Assembly (NCBI RefSeq): GCF_030770395.1 | Contig: NZ_CP132480.1 | Span: forward strand, 1,097,115 to 1,161,114 | Direction: 5' to 3' | Source: Telluria beijingensis | GTDB lineage: Bacteria; Pseudomonadota; Gammaproteobacteria; Burkholderiales; Burkholderiaceae_D | Length of the DNA: 64,000 nucleotides | Shown: positions 43,735 through 52,685 of the stretch, piece after piece | How positions within the stretch are numbered: position 1 is the first letter of the stretch | Layout of the letters: every line of letters starts with the position of its first letter | The notes under the pieces: generated by a model | The model's input: only the letters and a program-made list of their open reading frames with translations | Told to the model about the DNA's origin: nothing | Database searches by the model: none | Translations under genes and position numbers: made by a program

Positions 43735-44700
43735 TTAGCGCGACTTGACGAAAGGCTTGCCCAGCGCCTTTGGCGCCACCGACTTGGCCATCAGGCCGGC
43801 CAGCACGACCACGGTGACGATGTACGGGATCATCTGGATCAACGAGCCCGGGATGCGGCCCACGACCGGCAGGTCGACGCCTTCTATCTGGATCTGCACC
43901 GCGGCGAAGAAGCCGAACATCAGGCAGCCCAGCACCGTGTGCAGCGGACGCCAGTTGCCGAACACCAGGGCCGTCAGCGCCAGGTAGCCGGCGCCGGCCG
44001 ACATGTCGCGCAAGAAGAAGCCGCTCTGGACGATCGACAGGTAGGCGCCCGAGAACGAGCACAGCACGCCGGCGATGATCATCGCTGTGTAGCGGGTGCG
44101 CTGGACCGAGATGCCGGCGGCGTCGGCCGCATGCGGGTTCTCTCCGCAGGCGCGCAGGCGCAGGCCGAAGCGGCTGTGGAACAGCACCCAGTGCACGATC
44201 GGCAGCAGGGCGAAGGCGAAATAGACCAGCGGCGAATGGCCGCCGACCAGGCGGGTCCAGAACCAGCCCAGGCCGGGGACGCCGGCCACCAGCTCGGCGC
44301 CCGGCAGCACCACGGTCGACAGGCGCGCCTCGCCAAGATCTGGCGTGCGGCCGCCCTGCTGGAAGAAGTACTGGGCCACCACGAAGGTCAGGCCGCTCAT
44401 CGCGATATTGATGGCGATGCCCGCCACCAGCTGGTTGCCCTTCTGGGTGATCGAGACGAAGGCCTGGACCAGCGCCAGCGCGGTCGAGGCCAGGATGCCG
44501 GCCGCGATGCCGATCCATGGATCTTGATAGGTATAGGCGACGCCGGCCGAGACGAAGGCCGAGGCCAGGATCTTGCCCTCGAGGCCAATGTCGACCACGC
44601 CGCTGCGCTCGGCGAACAGGCCGGCCATGGCCGCGAAGATCAGCACCGGCGCATAGCGGATGGTGGAGACGAGGATGCTGGCGAACTGGAAGTCTTCCAT
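43735..44700 (-). CDS. Nucleoside ABC transporter permease, second subunit (BmpA-type system)
   Basis: A 321-residue inner-membrane permease of the branched-chain/ribose type (BPD_transp_2). It shows about eight to nine hydrophobic spans, the motif AGLFAERSGVVDIGLEGKI near the start (typical of NupC/YufQ-like subunits) and RACGENPHAADAAGISV, the cytoplasmic EAA-like loop. It forms the channel with the preceding permease gene. The two genes are 3 bp apart. Gene order binding protein, ATPase, permease, permease is standard for purine-nucleoside importers. Confidence 0.92.
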   Translation of the reverse strand: MEDFQFASILVSTIRYAPVLIFAAMAGLFAERSGVVDIGLEGKILASAFVSAGVAYTYQDPWIGIAAGILASTALALVQAFVSITQKGNQLVAGIAINIAMSGLTFVVAQYFFQQGGRTPDLGEARLSTVVLPGAELVAGVPGLGWFWTRLVGGHSPLVYFAFALLPIVHWVLFHSRFGLRLRACGENPHAADAAGISVQRTRYTAMIIAGVLCSFSGAYLSIVQSGFFLRDMSAGAGYLALTALVFGNWRPLHTVLGCLMFGFFAAVQIQIEGVDLPVVGRIPGSLIQMIPYIVTVVVLAGLMAKSVAPKALGKPFVKSR

Positions 44701-44703
44701 GGC

Positions 44704-45792
44704 TTAACCCTTGGTGCGCGTGGCGTTGATCAGTTTCAGCACTGCCGGCGCGTACATGTTTTCCATGGCGCCGCAGAACAGGATGATCAGGCCCTGGATG
44801 AAAATGAAGGTCTCTTGCGGGATGTTCGGTTTTTCCAGCGACAGGTCGAAGCCGCCCTGGATCAGCGCGCCGAACAGCACCGCCGACAGCAGGATGCCGA
44901 TCGGATGCTGGCGGCCCATCAGCGCGATCGCGATGCCGATGAAGCCGGCGCCGGCCGGGAAGTTCAGGCTCAGGTAGTGGGTCGAACCGAGGATCGAGTT
45001 CACAGCGGCCAGGCCGGCCAGGCCGCCCGAGATCAGCATCGTGACGATGATGGTGCGGCTGATGCGCACGCCGGCGTAGTGGGCGGCGTGGGCATTCAGG
45101 CCGGTCGCCTGCAGTTTATAACCCCAGCTCGAGCGCGACACCGCCACCCAGTAGATCGCCAGCGCCACCAGCGCCAGCAGGAAGGCCAGGTTCAGCGGCG
45201 TGTTCTCGCCGAAGAACGGCAGCCAGGTCGACAGCTGCGGGATCGCCGCGGCGTCCGTGAACACGCGGCTGGCCGGGTTCTGGTCGCCTTCCGGCACCAT
45301 CTTGAGGATCAGGAAGTTCATCAGGCCGGCGGCGATGAAGTTGAACATGATGGTCGTGACCACCACGTGGCTGCCGCGCTTGGCCTGCAGGTAGCCGGGA
45401 ATGAAGGCCCAGGCGGCGCCGAATACCGCGCTGGCGACGATCGCCAGCGGGATCAGGAGCCAGCCCGACAAGGTGGCGTCGAAGCTCAGCATGGCCAGTG
45501 TCAGGCCCAGGCCGCCCAGGTACATCTGGCCCTCGGCGCCGATGTTGAACAGGCCCGCCTTCATCGCGATCGACACGGCCAGGCCGGTGAAGACAAAGGT
45601 CGAGGCGTAGAACAGCGTGTAGCTCAGGCCCTCGGGATTGATGACGGCACTGTTGACCAGGATCTGCAGCGATTCGAGCGGGCTCTCGCCCAGCAGGTGG
45701 ATGACCAGGGCCGAGACCAGCAGCGCCGACAGCAGGTTCAGGACCGGCAGGACGAAGCCCGAGGCCCAGCGTGGGAGTTCAGTCGTTTTCAT
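44704..45792 (-). CDS. Nucleoside ABC transporter permease, first subunit (BmpA-type system)
   Basis: A 362-residue permease with a long hydrophobic series and the family segments KAGLFNIGAEGQMYLGGL and ATGLNAHAAHYAGVRIS, equivalents of the loops in the partner permease. It corresponds to NupB/YufP-like proteins. Its start overlaps the ATPase stop by 4 bp (45789-45792), which indicates coupled translation. With the partner it should form the transmembrane path for nucleosides delivered by the BmpA-family protein encoded upstream. Confidence 0.92.
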   Translation of the reverse strand: MKTTELPRWASGFVLPVLNLLSALLVSALVIHLLGESPLESLQILVNSAVINPEGLSYTLFYASTFVFTGLAVSIAMKAGLFNIGAEGQMYLGGLGLTLAMLSFDATLSGWLLIPLAIVASAVFGAAWAFIPGYLQAKRGSHVVVTTIMFNFIAAGLMNFLILKMVPEGDQNPASRVFTDAAAIPQLSTWLPFFGENTPLNLAFLLALVALAIYWVAVSRSSWGYKLQATGLNAHAAHYAGVRISRTIIVTMLISGGLAGLAAVNSILGSTHYLSLNFPAGAGFIGIAIALMGRQHPIGILLSAVLFGALIQGGFDLSLEKPNIPQETFIFIQGLIILFCGAMENMYAPAVLKLINATRTKG

Positions 45793-47318
45793 GATTTGTG
45801 CATCCCGCCCATCAGGAGGCCGAGGCGGGTGGTATCGAATTCGTCAATATGGAGTTCGCCGGTGACGCGGCCGCCCGACATCACGACGATGCGGTCGGCC
45901 AGCGCGCGCACTTCTTCCAGCTCGGTCGACACCAGGAGGATGGCCACGCCTTCGTCGCGCAGGCGCAGCAGCTGGGTGTGGATGCTCTCGATGGTGCCGA
46001 TGTCGACGCCGCGGGTCGGCTGGCCGACCAGCATCAGTTTCGGTGCGGCGGAGACTTCGCGCGCGATCACCACCTTCTGCTGGTTGCCGCCCGAGAGCAG
46101 GCCGATGCGCACATTGGGGTCTTTCGGGCGCACATCGAATTGTTCGAGCAAGTGCGCGCAGCGTTTCGCGATGGCGTCGAAGTCGAACAGCCCCATGCCC
46201 TTGGTGACGCGGTCCTGGTAGCCGAACACGGTGTTCTGCATGACCGAGAAATCCTTGATCACGCCGTCGCGCAGGCGGTCTTCGGGCACGTGGCCGATGC
46301 CGAGGTTGCGGAAGGTGGCAGGCAGGCCGTCGGCATTCGTGCGACCGGCGAAGGGAAGCGGCGTGCCTTCCATCGCCACCTTGCCGGAGGTCGGCAGGCG
46401 CATGCCGGACAGGATTTCCATCAGCTCGCTCTGGCCATTGCCCGAGACGCCGGCAATCGCCACGATCTCGCCGGCGCGCACCGTGAGGGCGATGTCGGCC
46501 AGCAGCTGGACGCCGTTCGCATCCTTCAATTGGAGGTTCTCGACCTGCAGCACCGGTGCGCCGGGCGCGTGCGGCTTGCGCGGCAGGTTGCCCTCGATCG
46601 GGCGGCCCACCATCATGTTGGCGAGTTGTTCCTTCGAGGTGCCGCGGGTGGCGACGGCGCCGGCCACGCGGCCCGCGCGCATCACCGTCACCTGGTCGGT
46701 GATCTCCATGATCTCGCCCAGCTTGTGGGTGATCAGGATGATGGTCTTGCCCTGTTCCTTGAACAGCCGCAGGATGTCGAACAGCGAGGCGATTTCCTGC
46801 GCGGTCAGCACCGCGGTCGGCTCGTCCAGGATCAGGATCTCGGCGCTGCGGTAGATCTGCTTGAGGATCTCGACGCGCTGCTGGGCGCCGACCGACAGGG
46901 TCGAGATGACGGCCAGCGGATCGACGTCGAGCTGGTAGCGGGTGCAGATTTCGCGCAGCTTGGCTTCGGTTTCGACGCGCTTCTTCGACAGCTTGAAGCC
47001 GCCCTCGGTGCCGAGCATCACGTTATCGAGCACCGTCATGTTCTCGACCAGCATGAAGTGCTGGTGGACCATGCCGATGCCCAGGTCGATCGCCTCCAGG
47101 CTGGAGCGGATCCTGCGCTCGGCGCCGTCGATGACGAGCTGCCCGCTGTCGGCATGGTAGTAGCCGTACAGGATGCTCATCAGGGTGGATTTGCCGGCGC
47201 CATTTTCGCCGATCACGCCATGGATCGAGCCCTTGGCGATCGAGAAGCTGACGTCGGCGTTCGCCTGCACAGGCCCGAAGGCCTTGCTGATGTTGCGAAA
47301 TTCTACGGCTGGCTGCAT
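45789..47318 (-). CDS. Nucleoside ABC transporter ATP-binding protein (two ABC domains)
   Basis: The ATG at 47318 gives 509 residues; the frame continues up to a TTG at 47357 but the domain starts at once after 47318. It is a tandem ATPase: domain 1 with GENGAGKST, LSVGAQQRVEILKQ and LDEPTAVLT; domain 2 with a degenerate Walker A GVSGNGQSE, LSGGNQQKVVIARE and LVGQPTRGVDIGTIE. This is the RbsA/YufO layout in which only one site is fully canonical. It energises uptake through the two permeases. A 95-bp gap with a very stable hairpin separates it from the binding-protein gene. Shine-Dalgarno is weak. Confidence 0.93.
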   Translation of the reverse strand: MQPAVEFRNISKAFGPVQANADVSFSIAKGSIHGVIGENGAGKSTLMSILYGYYHADSGQLVIDGAERRIRSSLEAIDLGIGMVHQHFMLVENMTVLDNVMLGTEGGFKLSKKRVETEAKLREICTRYQLDVDPLAVISTLSVGAQQRVEILKQIYRSAEILILDEPTAVLTAQEIASLFDILRLFKEQGKTIILITHKLGEIMEITDQVTVMRAGRVAGAVATRGTSKEQLANMMVGRPIEGNLPRKPHAPGAPVLQVENLQLKDANGVQLLADIALTVRAGEIVAIAGVSGNGQSELMEILSGMRLPTSGKVAMEGTPLPFAGRTNADGLPATFRNLGIGHVPEDRLRDGVIKDFSVMQNTVFGYQDRVTKGMGLFDFDAIAKRCAHLLEQFDVRPKDPNVRIGLLSGGNQQKVVIAREVSAAPKLMLVGQPTRGVDIGTIESIHTQLLRLRDEGVAILLVSTELEEVRALADRIVVMSGGRVTGELHIDEFDTTRLGLLMGGMHKS

Positions 47319-47351
47319 TGCGATCTGTCGTAAATATGAAGTGTTCTTATT

Positions 47352-47400
47352 ATTCAAAAGCGCGCCGGGCCGGGATCAGCCGGCGCGGCGCGCTTCGAAT
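47352..47400 (-). terminator. Long hairpin between the binding-protein and ATPase genes
   Basis: ATTC (47352-47355) and AAGCGCGCC (47358-47366) pair with GGCGCGCTT (47387-47395) and GAAT (47397-47400); inside, a GCCGG-type stem closes a GATCAG loop. It is placed 13 bp after the binding-protein stop. Such intercistronic stems usually let the binding protein be made in excess by partial termination or by protecting the upstream mRNA. Confidence 0.7.
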
Positions 47401-47413
47401 AGGAATGAAAAGA

Positions 47414-48430
47414 TCAGACCGGGCAGCTGCTGCCTGCGCGGTAATCGATGACCTTGATCTTGCCGTTGATGATGTCGGTGCGCACGGCGTTGACGCGCTT
47501 TTCGATCTCGGGCGTGACGACCTTGCGGTTGTCCTTGTCCAGCACCCAGTCCACGCCGCCTTCCTTCAGGCCCTTGTAGTGCACGCCGGCCTTCCAGGTG
47601 CCGTTCTTGACGCCCATGAAGGAGTCGTACACCGCGACGTCGACGCGCTTGACCATCGAGGTCAGCATGGTGCCCGGGTGCAGGTAGTTCTGGTTCGAGT
47701 CGACGCCGATCGCCAGCTTGCCTTGTTCCTTGGCTGCCTGCAGGGTGCCCATGCCGCTGCCGCCGGCCACCGCGAACACGACGTCGACACCGCGCGCGAA
47801 CTGCGCACGCGCCAGTTCGCCGCCCTTGGCCGGGTCGTTCCAGGCGGCGGCGGTGGTGCCGACCATGTTCTGGACGATCTCGGCCTTCGGCGCCTGCGCC
47901 TTGGCGCCCTGGCTGTAGCCGCAGGCGAAGGCGCGGATCAGCGGGATGTCCATGCCGCCCACGAAGCCCAGCTTCTTGGACTTGGACGCCATGGCGGCGG
48001 CGACGCCGACCAGGTAGGAGCCTTCCTGTTCCTTGAACATCACCGATTCGATGTTCGCGCCCTGCGCCACGCTGTCGATCAGCACGAAGCGCACGTTCGG
48101 GAACTCGCGGGCGACTTTTTGCACGGCCTGGGTTTGCGAGAACCCGATGGCGGCGATCATGTCGACCTTCTTGCGCGCCAGGCCGCGCATGACCTGCTCG
48201 GCCTGGGTATCGCTATTGGCCTGGACTTCGAACACCTTGACGCCGGTCTCTTTCGAGAAGCGTTGCAGGCCCTCGAAGGCCGACTGGTTGAACGATTTGT
48301 CGAATTTGCCGCCCGCATCGTAGACCATGCCGAGCTTGGGCTGCGCGATCGGACCTGCTGCCGGCGCTGCCACCGCACTGCCGGCGACGCACAGCGCCGC
48401 AATGGTGATGCTGAGTTGCTTAAATTTCAT
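47414..48430 (-). CDS. BmpA-family nucleoside-binding periplasmic protein
   Basis: The ATG at 48430 follows AGGAG with 9 nt spacing and gives 338 residues; the longer frame to 48496 is leader. A signal peptide ends SAVAAPAAG. The mature part begins PKLGMVYDAGGKFDKSFNQSA, the BMP/Med family signature, followed by IAAIGFSQTQAV, FVLIDSVAQG and GFVGGMDIPLI. Family members bind purine nucleosides (PnrA, BmpA) or related compounds. As first gene of the importer operon it sets substrate choice, probably guanosine, inosine or adenosine in view of the purine-degrading genes in the same region. Confidence 0.93.
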   Translation of the reverse strand: MKFKQLSITIAALCVAGSAVAAPAAGPIAQPKLGMVYDAGGKFDKSFNQSAFEGLQRFSKETGVKVFEVQANSDTQAEQVMRGLARKKVDMIAAIGFSQTQAVQKVAREFPNVRFVLIDSVAQGANIESVMFKEQEGSYLVGVAAAMASKSKKLGFVGGMDIPLIRAFACGYSQGAKAQAPKAEIVQNMVGTTAAAWNDPAKGGELARAQFARGVDVVFAVAGGSGMGTLQAAKEQGKLAIGVDSNQNYLHPGTMLTSMVKRVDVAVYDSFMGVKNGTWKAGVHYKGLKEGGVDWVLDKDNRKVVTPEIEKRVNAVRTDIINGKIKVIDYRAGSSCPV

Positions 48431-48808
48431 CAATGGGCTCCTGGAATAGCGATATTGTACCCGCGGCATGGCGGCCGATGGGTAAGGGCTGCGCAAGCTG
48501 CGACCCCGCGCGGCTCTGGCGGGATGGCACTTCGCGCTGCGCGATTGTGTCAGCCCGGCGATCCGCTGGGGGTTACGATTTGTTTCTGGCGACTATTTTC
48601 TCAGCAGAGTGGCGAACGTGTAGCACGGCCACAACAGGCTGGACAGTGGTTTGGGCTGAAGGCGATACGAATTTGGCAAAATCATGAGCGAGCCCACGCC
48701 ATTTCAGCGCAAGCTGTCAAATATGCATCAACCTACAAGTTGATGACAAATACCATTTTACTTGGCAATTTATTCGATGAAAATATAAATGCTGACAACT
48801 TTCAGCAA
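48431..48808. other. Promoter region of the nucleoside importer and 3' flank of the hydrolase
   Basis: A 378-bp gap without a supportable gene. On the minus strand TACAAT at 48454-48459 could be the -10 element of the importer operon, about 25 bp before the start codon, but no good -35 fits. A short hairpin lies at 48726-48745. The part from 48690 to 48810 is AT-rich. Confidence 0.4.
48726..48745 (-). terminator. Small stem-loop downstream of the alpha/beta hydrolase gene
   Basis: CATCAAC (48726-48732) pairs with GTTGATG (48739-48745) around CTACAA. On the minus strand it is followed by CATATTTGAC, a weak T-tract. Confidence 0.35.
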
Positions 48809-49747
48809 TTATTTTGTCGCGAGGGCCAGGTCGGACGGCAGGACCGGCGCTTCGACCGGCGGCTCGGCGCTCGCCACGGCGTCGGCGACGGCCGCCGCCG
48901 CGGCCGGCGTCACCGGCTGGCTGAACTGGCGCGTGAGAAAGCCGGCGATCAGGGCCTGCGTTGTTTCAAGGTAGGGGATGTTCATGTGGTCGGAGTCGGG
49001 AACGACGTCGTCCGCCACCAATTGGCCCAACTTGGCCACCAGCAGGTCGGTATGCGTGTGCGGCACCACGTCGTCGCTGGCCGCGCGTAGCACATAGGTC
49101 GGCGCCTTCAGCGAGGGTGCGTACTTGATCGACTCGAAGCGGTGCTGCAGCATGTATTCGATCGGCATCACCCTGAAGCGCCGCTTGGCGATCGCCAGGA
49201 TCGAATCGTAGGGCGTGATCAGGACCACCGAATGGGCCGGCCGTTCCTTGGCTACCTGCACCGCGACGCCGGATCCCAGGCTGCGGCCGACCACGGCGAT
49301 GCGCTGCGGATCGACCTGGCCGCGGGTGGCGAGCCAGTCGTACAGCAGGCAGCCGTCTTCGATCATGTGGATCTCGGCCGGTACGCCCTGCGATTCGCCA
49401 TAGCCGCGGTAATTCATGGCCAGCACGGTCATGTTGGGGAATAGCTTGCCGGCATCGCGCACGACCCAGGACACTTCTTCGGAGCGCCCGCCAAAGTACA
49501 GCACTGCCGGACGCGGACCGGGGATGGTTGGCGTCATCAGCCAGCCGGAGAGGCGGGTGCCGTCGGCGGCGCGCAACACGACCGGACGGGTACGGTGGCC
49601 GCTGCTGCGCGGGCTTTTCACCTCTCGCTCGAGCGTTGGATTGAAGACCAGGCGGCGCTGGTTGGCGGCGACGGCGGCCGTCAGCCCCAGCCACAGCATG
49701 CTGGCAAAGCCCGTGATCCCCGCCGCCATTTTCTTCGACATATCCAT
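48809..49747 (-). CDS. Alpha/beta hydrolase with N-terminal membrane anchor or signal
   Basis: From ATG 49747 the product has 312 residues. A hydrophobic N-terminus (ITGFASMLWLGLTAAVAANQ) is a signal or anchor. The hydrolase core shows VLAMNYRGYGESQG, the nucleophile elbow VVGRSLGSGVA with its serine, ASDDVVPHTHTD with the acid residue and DSDHMNIP with the histidine. It resembles BAAT/FrsA-like or Bem46-like membrane-linked hydrolases. The C-terminus is an alanine/proline-rich tail of about 35 residues. Substrate unknown. No strong ribosome-binding site is seen, so the start is uncertain by a few codons. Confidence 0.8.
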   Translation of the reverse strand: MDMSKKMAAGITGFASMLWLGLTAAVAANQRRLVFNPTLEREVKSPRSSGHRTRPVVLRAADGTRLSGWLMTPTIPGPRPAVLYFGGRSEEVSWVVRDAGKLFPNMTVLAMNYRGYGESQGVPAEIHMIEDGCLLYDWLATRGQVDPQRIAVVGRSLGSGVAVQVAKERPAHSVVLITPYDSILAIAKRRFRVMPIEYMLQHRFESIKYAPSLKAPTYVLRAASDDVVPHTHTDLLVAKLGQLVADDVVPDSDHMNIPYLETTQALIAGFLTRQFSQPVTPAAAAAVADAVASAEPPVEAPVLPSDLALATK

Positions 49748-49932
49748 GACTGATAGTCTACGCCAACCGTTGAGTTTTATTCTGTGTGGCACCTCTCACT
49801 GTTGGGAATAGCATGCGAAACGGGTTAAAAAGTTGTTTTAAACCAACATTGGGTGCCGCCATCCGTGCTGGTGTGCCGATCATGGCATTCCGGTTAGGAT
49901 GTAGTTCCCTTATCGCCATCTCCGGAGAAGCC

Positions 49933-50235
49933 GTGCATTACCTGCTGACGTATGACCTCGCCCCCGACTACCTCGAACGCCGCGGAGAATTCCGGGACGA
50001 ACACCTGAAGCTGGCCTGGGAGGCGCAGGAACGCGGCGAGCTGGTCCTGGCTGGCGCCCTGGCCGAACCGGCCGACCATGCGGTGCTGGTGTTCGATTGC
50101 GCCACGCCCGAACCGGTGCAGCTGTTCGCGGCGCGCGACCCCTATGTCATCAACGGCCTGGTGCGCGCCTTCCACGTGCGCCAGTGGAATACGGTGGTCG
50201 GCGAGCTGGCCGGCAATCCGGTGCGGCCGGCCTGA
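49933..50235 (+). CDS. YciI-family protein
   Basis: I place the start at the GTG 49933, because GGAG lies 5 nt before it and the domain begins there (VHYLLTYDLAPDYLERR). The 100-residue product has the family pattern: FRDEHLKLAWEAQERGELVLAG with the conserved His and Asp region, then AVLVFDC and DPYVINGLVRAFHVRQW. YciI proteins are small ferredoxin-like-fold proteins related to dehalogenase-like or muconolactone-isomerase-like enzymes; no general function is known. It precedes the DUF969 gene by 67 bp on the same strand. Confidence 0.85.
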   Translation: MHYLLTYDLAPDYLERRGEFRDEHLKLAWEAQERGELVLAGALAEPADHAVLVFDCATPEPVQLFAARDPYVINGLVRAFHVRQWNTVVGELAGNPVRPA

Positions 50236-50302
50236 ATTCTTGCCGAGATAACACACCATTTCGAGTAAGATTCCCCGCTTGTCGAACACTGCCGGGGAAT
50301 CC

Positions 50303-51016
50303 ATGCAATCTGCTGTCAATCTGTGGCCACTGCTCGGCGTGGCGGTGGTCGTCGCCGGCTTCCTGTTGCGGGCCAATCCGGTGCTGGTCGCCGTCGCCGC
50401 CTGCGGCGTCACCGGCGTGGCGGCCGCGATGCCCGTCATGGCCCTGCTCGAGTCGCTCGGCGCCGCCTTCGTCAAGACGCGCAACCTTCCCCTGATCTTG
50501 CTGCTGCCGCTGGCCGCGATCGGCCTGCTCGAACGCTTCGGCCTGCGCGAACAGGCGCAAGCCGTGATCGCCAGGGTGCGCTCGGCCACCGCCGGGCGCC
50601 TGTTGATCGTCTACCTGTTCGCGCGCGAGAGCACCGCGGCGATGGGCCTGACCAGCCTGGGCGGCCACCCGACGATGGTGCGGCCGCTGGTCGCGCCGAT
50701 GGCCGAGGCGGCGGCGGAAACGCAGTATGGCAGCCTACCCGAGCGCGTGCGCCACCGCATCCGCGCCATGTCGGCCGCCACCGACAATATCGGCCTGTTC
50801 TTCGGCGAAGACATCTTTGTCGCCTTCGGCGCCATCGTCCTGATGCACACCATCCTGCAGGCCGAGGGCATCGAGGTCAATCCGCTGCATATCGCTCTGT
50901 GGGGCATCCCGACCGCGATCACGGCCTTTGTGATCCACGCCTGGAACCTGCGCCGGCTCGATGCCGAGATCCGGCGCGAAGTCGACGCGCAGGCCGCAGG
51001 GAAGGGCGCGGCATGA
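50303..51016 (+). CDS. DUF969 membrane protein, first half of a putative permease pair
   Basis: From ATG 50303 (GGGGAA upstream) 237 residues with five to six membrane spans. The conserved loop LLIVYLFARESTAAMGLTSLGGHPTMVRPL-type segment (split here as YLFARESTAAMGL and GGHPTMVRPLVAPM) and SAATDNIGLFFGEDIFVAFGA identify DUF969. The start of the DUF979 gene overlaps its stop by 4 bp (ATGA), and pcp follows. This trio is a recurrent neighbourhood; the two membrane proteins are probably one transporter for a pyroglutamyl compound. That function is inference. Confidence 0.85.
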   Translation: MQSAVNLWPLLGVAVVVAGFLLRANPVLVAVAACGVTGVAAAMPVMALLESLGAAFVKTRNLPLILLLPLAAIGLLERFGLREQAQAVIARVRSATAGRLLIVYLFARESTAAMGLTSLGGHPTMVRPLVAPMAEAAAETQYGSLPERVRHRIRAMSAATDNIGLFFGEDIFVAFGAIVLMHTILQAEGIEVNPLHIALWGIPTAITAFVIHAWNLRRLDAEIRREVDAQAAGKGAA

Positions 51017-51969
51017 CCCTCACCATCGAGCATTTCTACATCCTGGTCGGTCTGCTGCTGGCCAGCGTGGCCATCATGAGCCTGGTCGATCGCAGCAATC
51101 CGCGCCGCTTCACGACCGCGCTGTTCTGGGGCCAGTACGCGCTGCTGTACCTGGCCGGCGAGCGCATGCCGCCGGCCGCGGTCGGCGCCCTGATGGTGGG
51201 CATGGCGCTGCTGGCCGGCTTCGGCGGCGTGAAAGCCGGCGCGCCGAAGACCCTGGACGTCGATGTGCGCCGCGCCAGCGTGGCGCGCCTGGGTAACCGC
51301 ATTTTCATTCCGGCGCTGCTGCTGCCGCTGGTGACGGTGATCGGCGCCACCGTATTGAAGGACCTGCAGGTCGGCGGCCTGCCGCTGCTCGACCCGGCCC
51401 ACCTGACCCTGGTCAGCATGGGCTGCGGCGCCATCGTGGCCTTGATTGCCGCCTGCTGGCTGACCCGCTCGACCCCGCTGCAGGGCGTGCGCGAGGCGCG
51501 GCGCCTGGTCGACGCCATGAGCTGGGCGGTGGTGCTGCCGCACATCCTCGCGGTGCTGGGGCTGCTGTTCTCGGAGGCCGGCGTCGGCAAGGCGGTGGCG
51601 CACCTGACCACCACGTATATCGGCATGGATTCGCGCTTCGTCGCGGTGGCGGTGTTCTGCATCGGCATGGCGCTGTTCACGATCGTGATGGGCAACGGCT
51701 TCGCGGCCTTCCCGGTAATGGCGGGCGGGGTCGGCATTCCGGTGCTGATCGGCATGTATGGCGCCAATCCGGCCGTGATGGCGGCGATCGGCATGTTCAG
51801 CGCATATTGCGGTACCCTGATGACACCGATGGCGGCCAACTTCAATATCGTGCCGGCGGCGCTGCTGGAATTGCCCGACAAGAACGCGGTGATCCGGGCC
51901 CAGATACCGAGCGCGCTGCCGATCCTGGTGGCGAATATCTTCCTGCTCTATTTTTTGATGAATCTGTGA
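51013..51969 (+). CDS. DUF979 membrane protein, second half of a putative permease pair
   Basis: A 318-residue polytopic protein with about eight hydrophobic spans. It begins MTLTIEHFYILVGLLLA and contains GMALFTIVMGNGFAAFPVMA and FSAYCGTLMTPMAANFNIVP, conserved in DUF979 proteins and reminiscent of ion-transporter half-domains. The start overlaps the DUF969 stop and its stop overlaps the pcp start by one base, so three proteins are translationally chained. It probably works as a complex with the DUF969 protein. Confidence 0.85.
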   Translation: MTLTIEHFYILVGLLLASVAIMSLVDRSNPRRFTTALFWGQYALLYLAGERMPPAAVGALMVGMALLAGFGGVKAGAPKTLDVDVRRASVARLGNRIFIPALLLPLVTVIGATVLKDLQVGGLPLLDPAHLTLVSMGCGAIVALIAACWLTRSTPLQGVREARRLVDAMSWAVVLPHILAVLGLLFSEAGVGKAVAHLTTTYIGMDSRFVAVAVFCIGMALFTIVMGNGFAAFPVMAGGVGIPVLIGMYGANPAVMAAIGMFSAYCGTLMTPMAANFNIVPAALLELPDKNAVIRAQIPSALPILVANIFLLYFLMNL

Positions 51970-52622
51970 TGATCAAGACTGTCCTGCTCACCGGCTTCGA
52001 GCCGTTCAATGGCGCCACCATCAACCCGGCCTGGGAAGCGGTGCGCGCGCTCGACGGCTGGCGCGGCGAGCATTTCATGGTCGAGGTGCGCCAGCTGCCC
52101 TGCGTGTTCGGGCAGGCGATCGAAGATCTCGTGGCGATGATCGACGAGCTGCATCCGGATGTCGTGATCGCGGTGGGGCAGGCTGGCGGCCGGCCGGACA
52201 TCTCGGTCGAGCGGGTGGCGATCAACGTCGACGATGCGTCGATCCGCGACAATGGCGGACAGCAGCCGGTGGATGCGGCGATTGCAGCCGATGGCCCGGC
52301 CGCCTATTTCTCGACCCTGCCGATCAAGGCCATCGTGCGCGCGCTGCGCCAGAAGGGGCTGGTGGCCGGCGTGTCGCAGACCGCCGGCACCTTCGTGTGC
52401 AACCACGTGTTCTATGGGCTGATGCACCATGCGGCCGAGTTGCCGCAGCCGGTCAAGGCCGGCTTCATCCACGTACCCTTCCTGCCAGAGCAGGCCGCCG
52501 TGCGGCAGGGTGCGCCGCCGTCGATGGCGCTGGAGGACATCATTGCCGGCATCAAGCTGGCGGTCGAGGTGACGGTAAGCGTCGAGCACGACGTGCACGA
52601 GACGGGCGGCGCCACCCATTAG
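51969..52622 (+). CDS. pcp: Pyroglutamyl-peptidase I (pyrrolidone-carboxylate peptidase)
   Basis: A 217-residue C15 peptidase. The catalytic triad is visible: Glu in DISVERVAIN, Cys in TAGTFVCNHVFYG and His in AGFIHVPFLPEQ; the start VLLTGFEPFNGATINPAW is the family N-terminus. It removes N-terminal pyroglutamate (5-oxoproline) from peptides in the cytoplasm. The ATG overlaps the DUF979 stop (TGATG), tying the enzyme to the putative transporter pair. Confidence 0.95.
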   Translation: MIKTVLLTGFEPFNGATINPAWEAVRALDGWRGEHFMVEVRQLPCVFGQAIEDLVAMIDELHPDVVIAVGQAGGRPDISVERVAINVDDASIRDNGGQQPVDAAIAADGPAAYFSTLPIKAIVRALRQKGLVAGVSQTAGTFVCNHVFYGLMHHAAELPQPVKAGFIHVPFLPEQAAVRQGAPPSMALEDIIAGIKLAVEVTVSVEHDVHETGGATH

Positions 52623-52685
52623 GGCTCTTCCTTAAGTAGGAGCCATCCGGAAATACTTAGCTTATCGTTGACCCCTGGAATTTTA

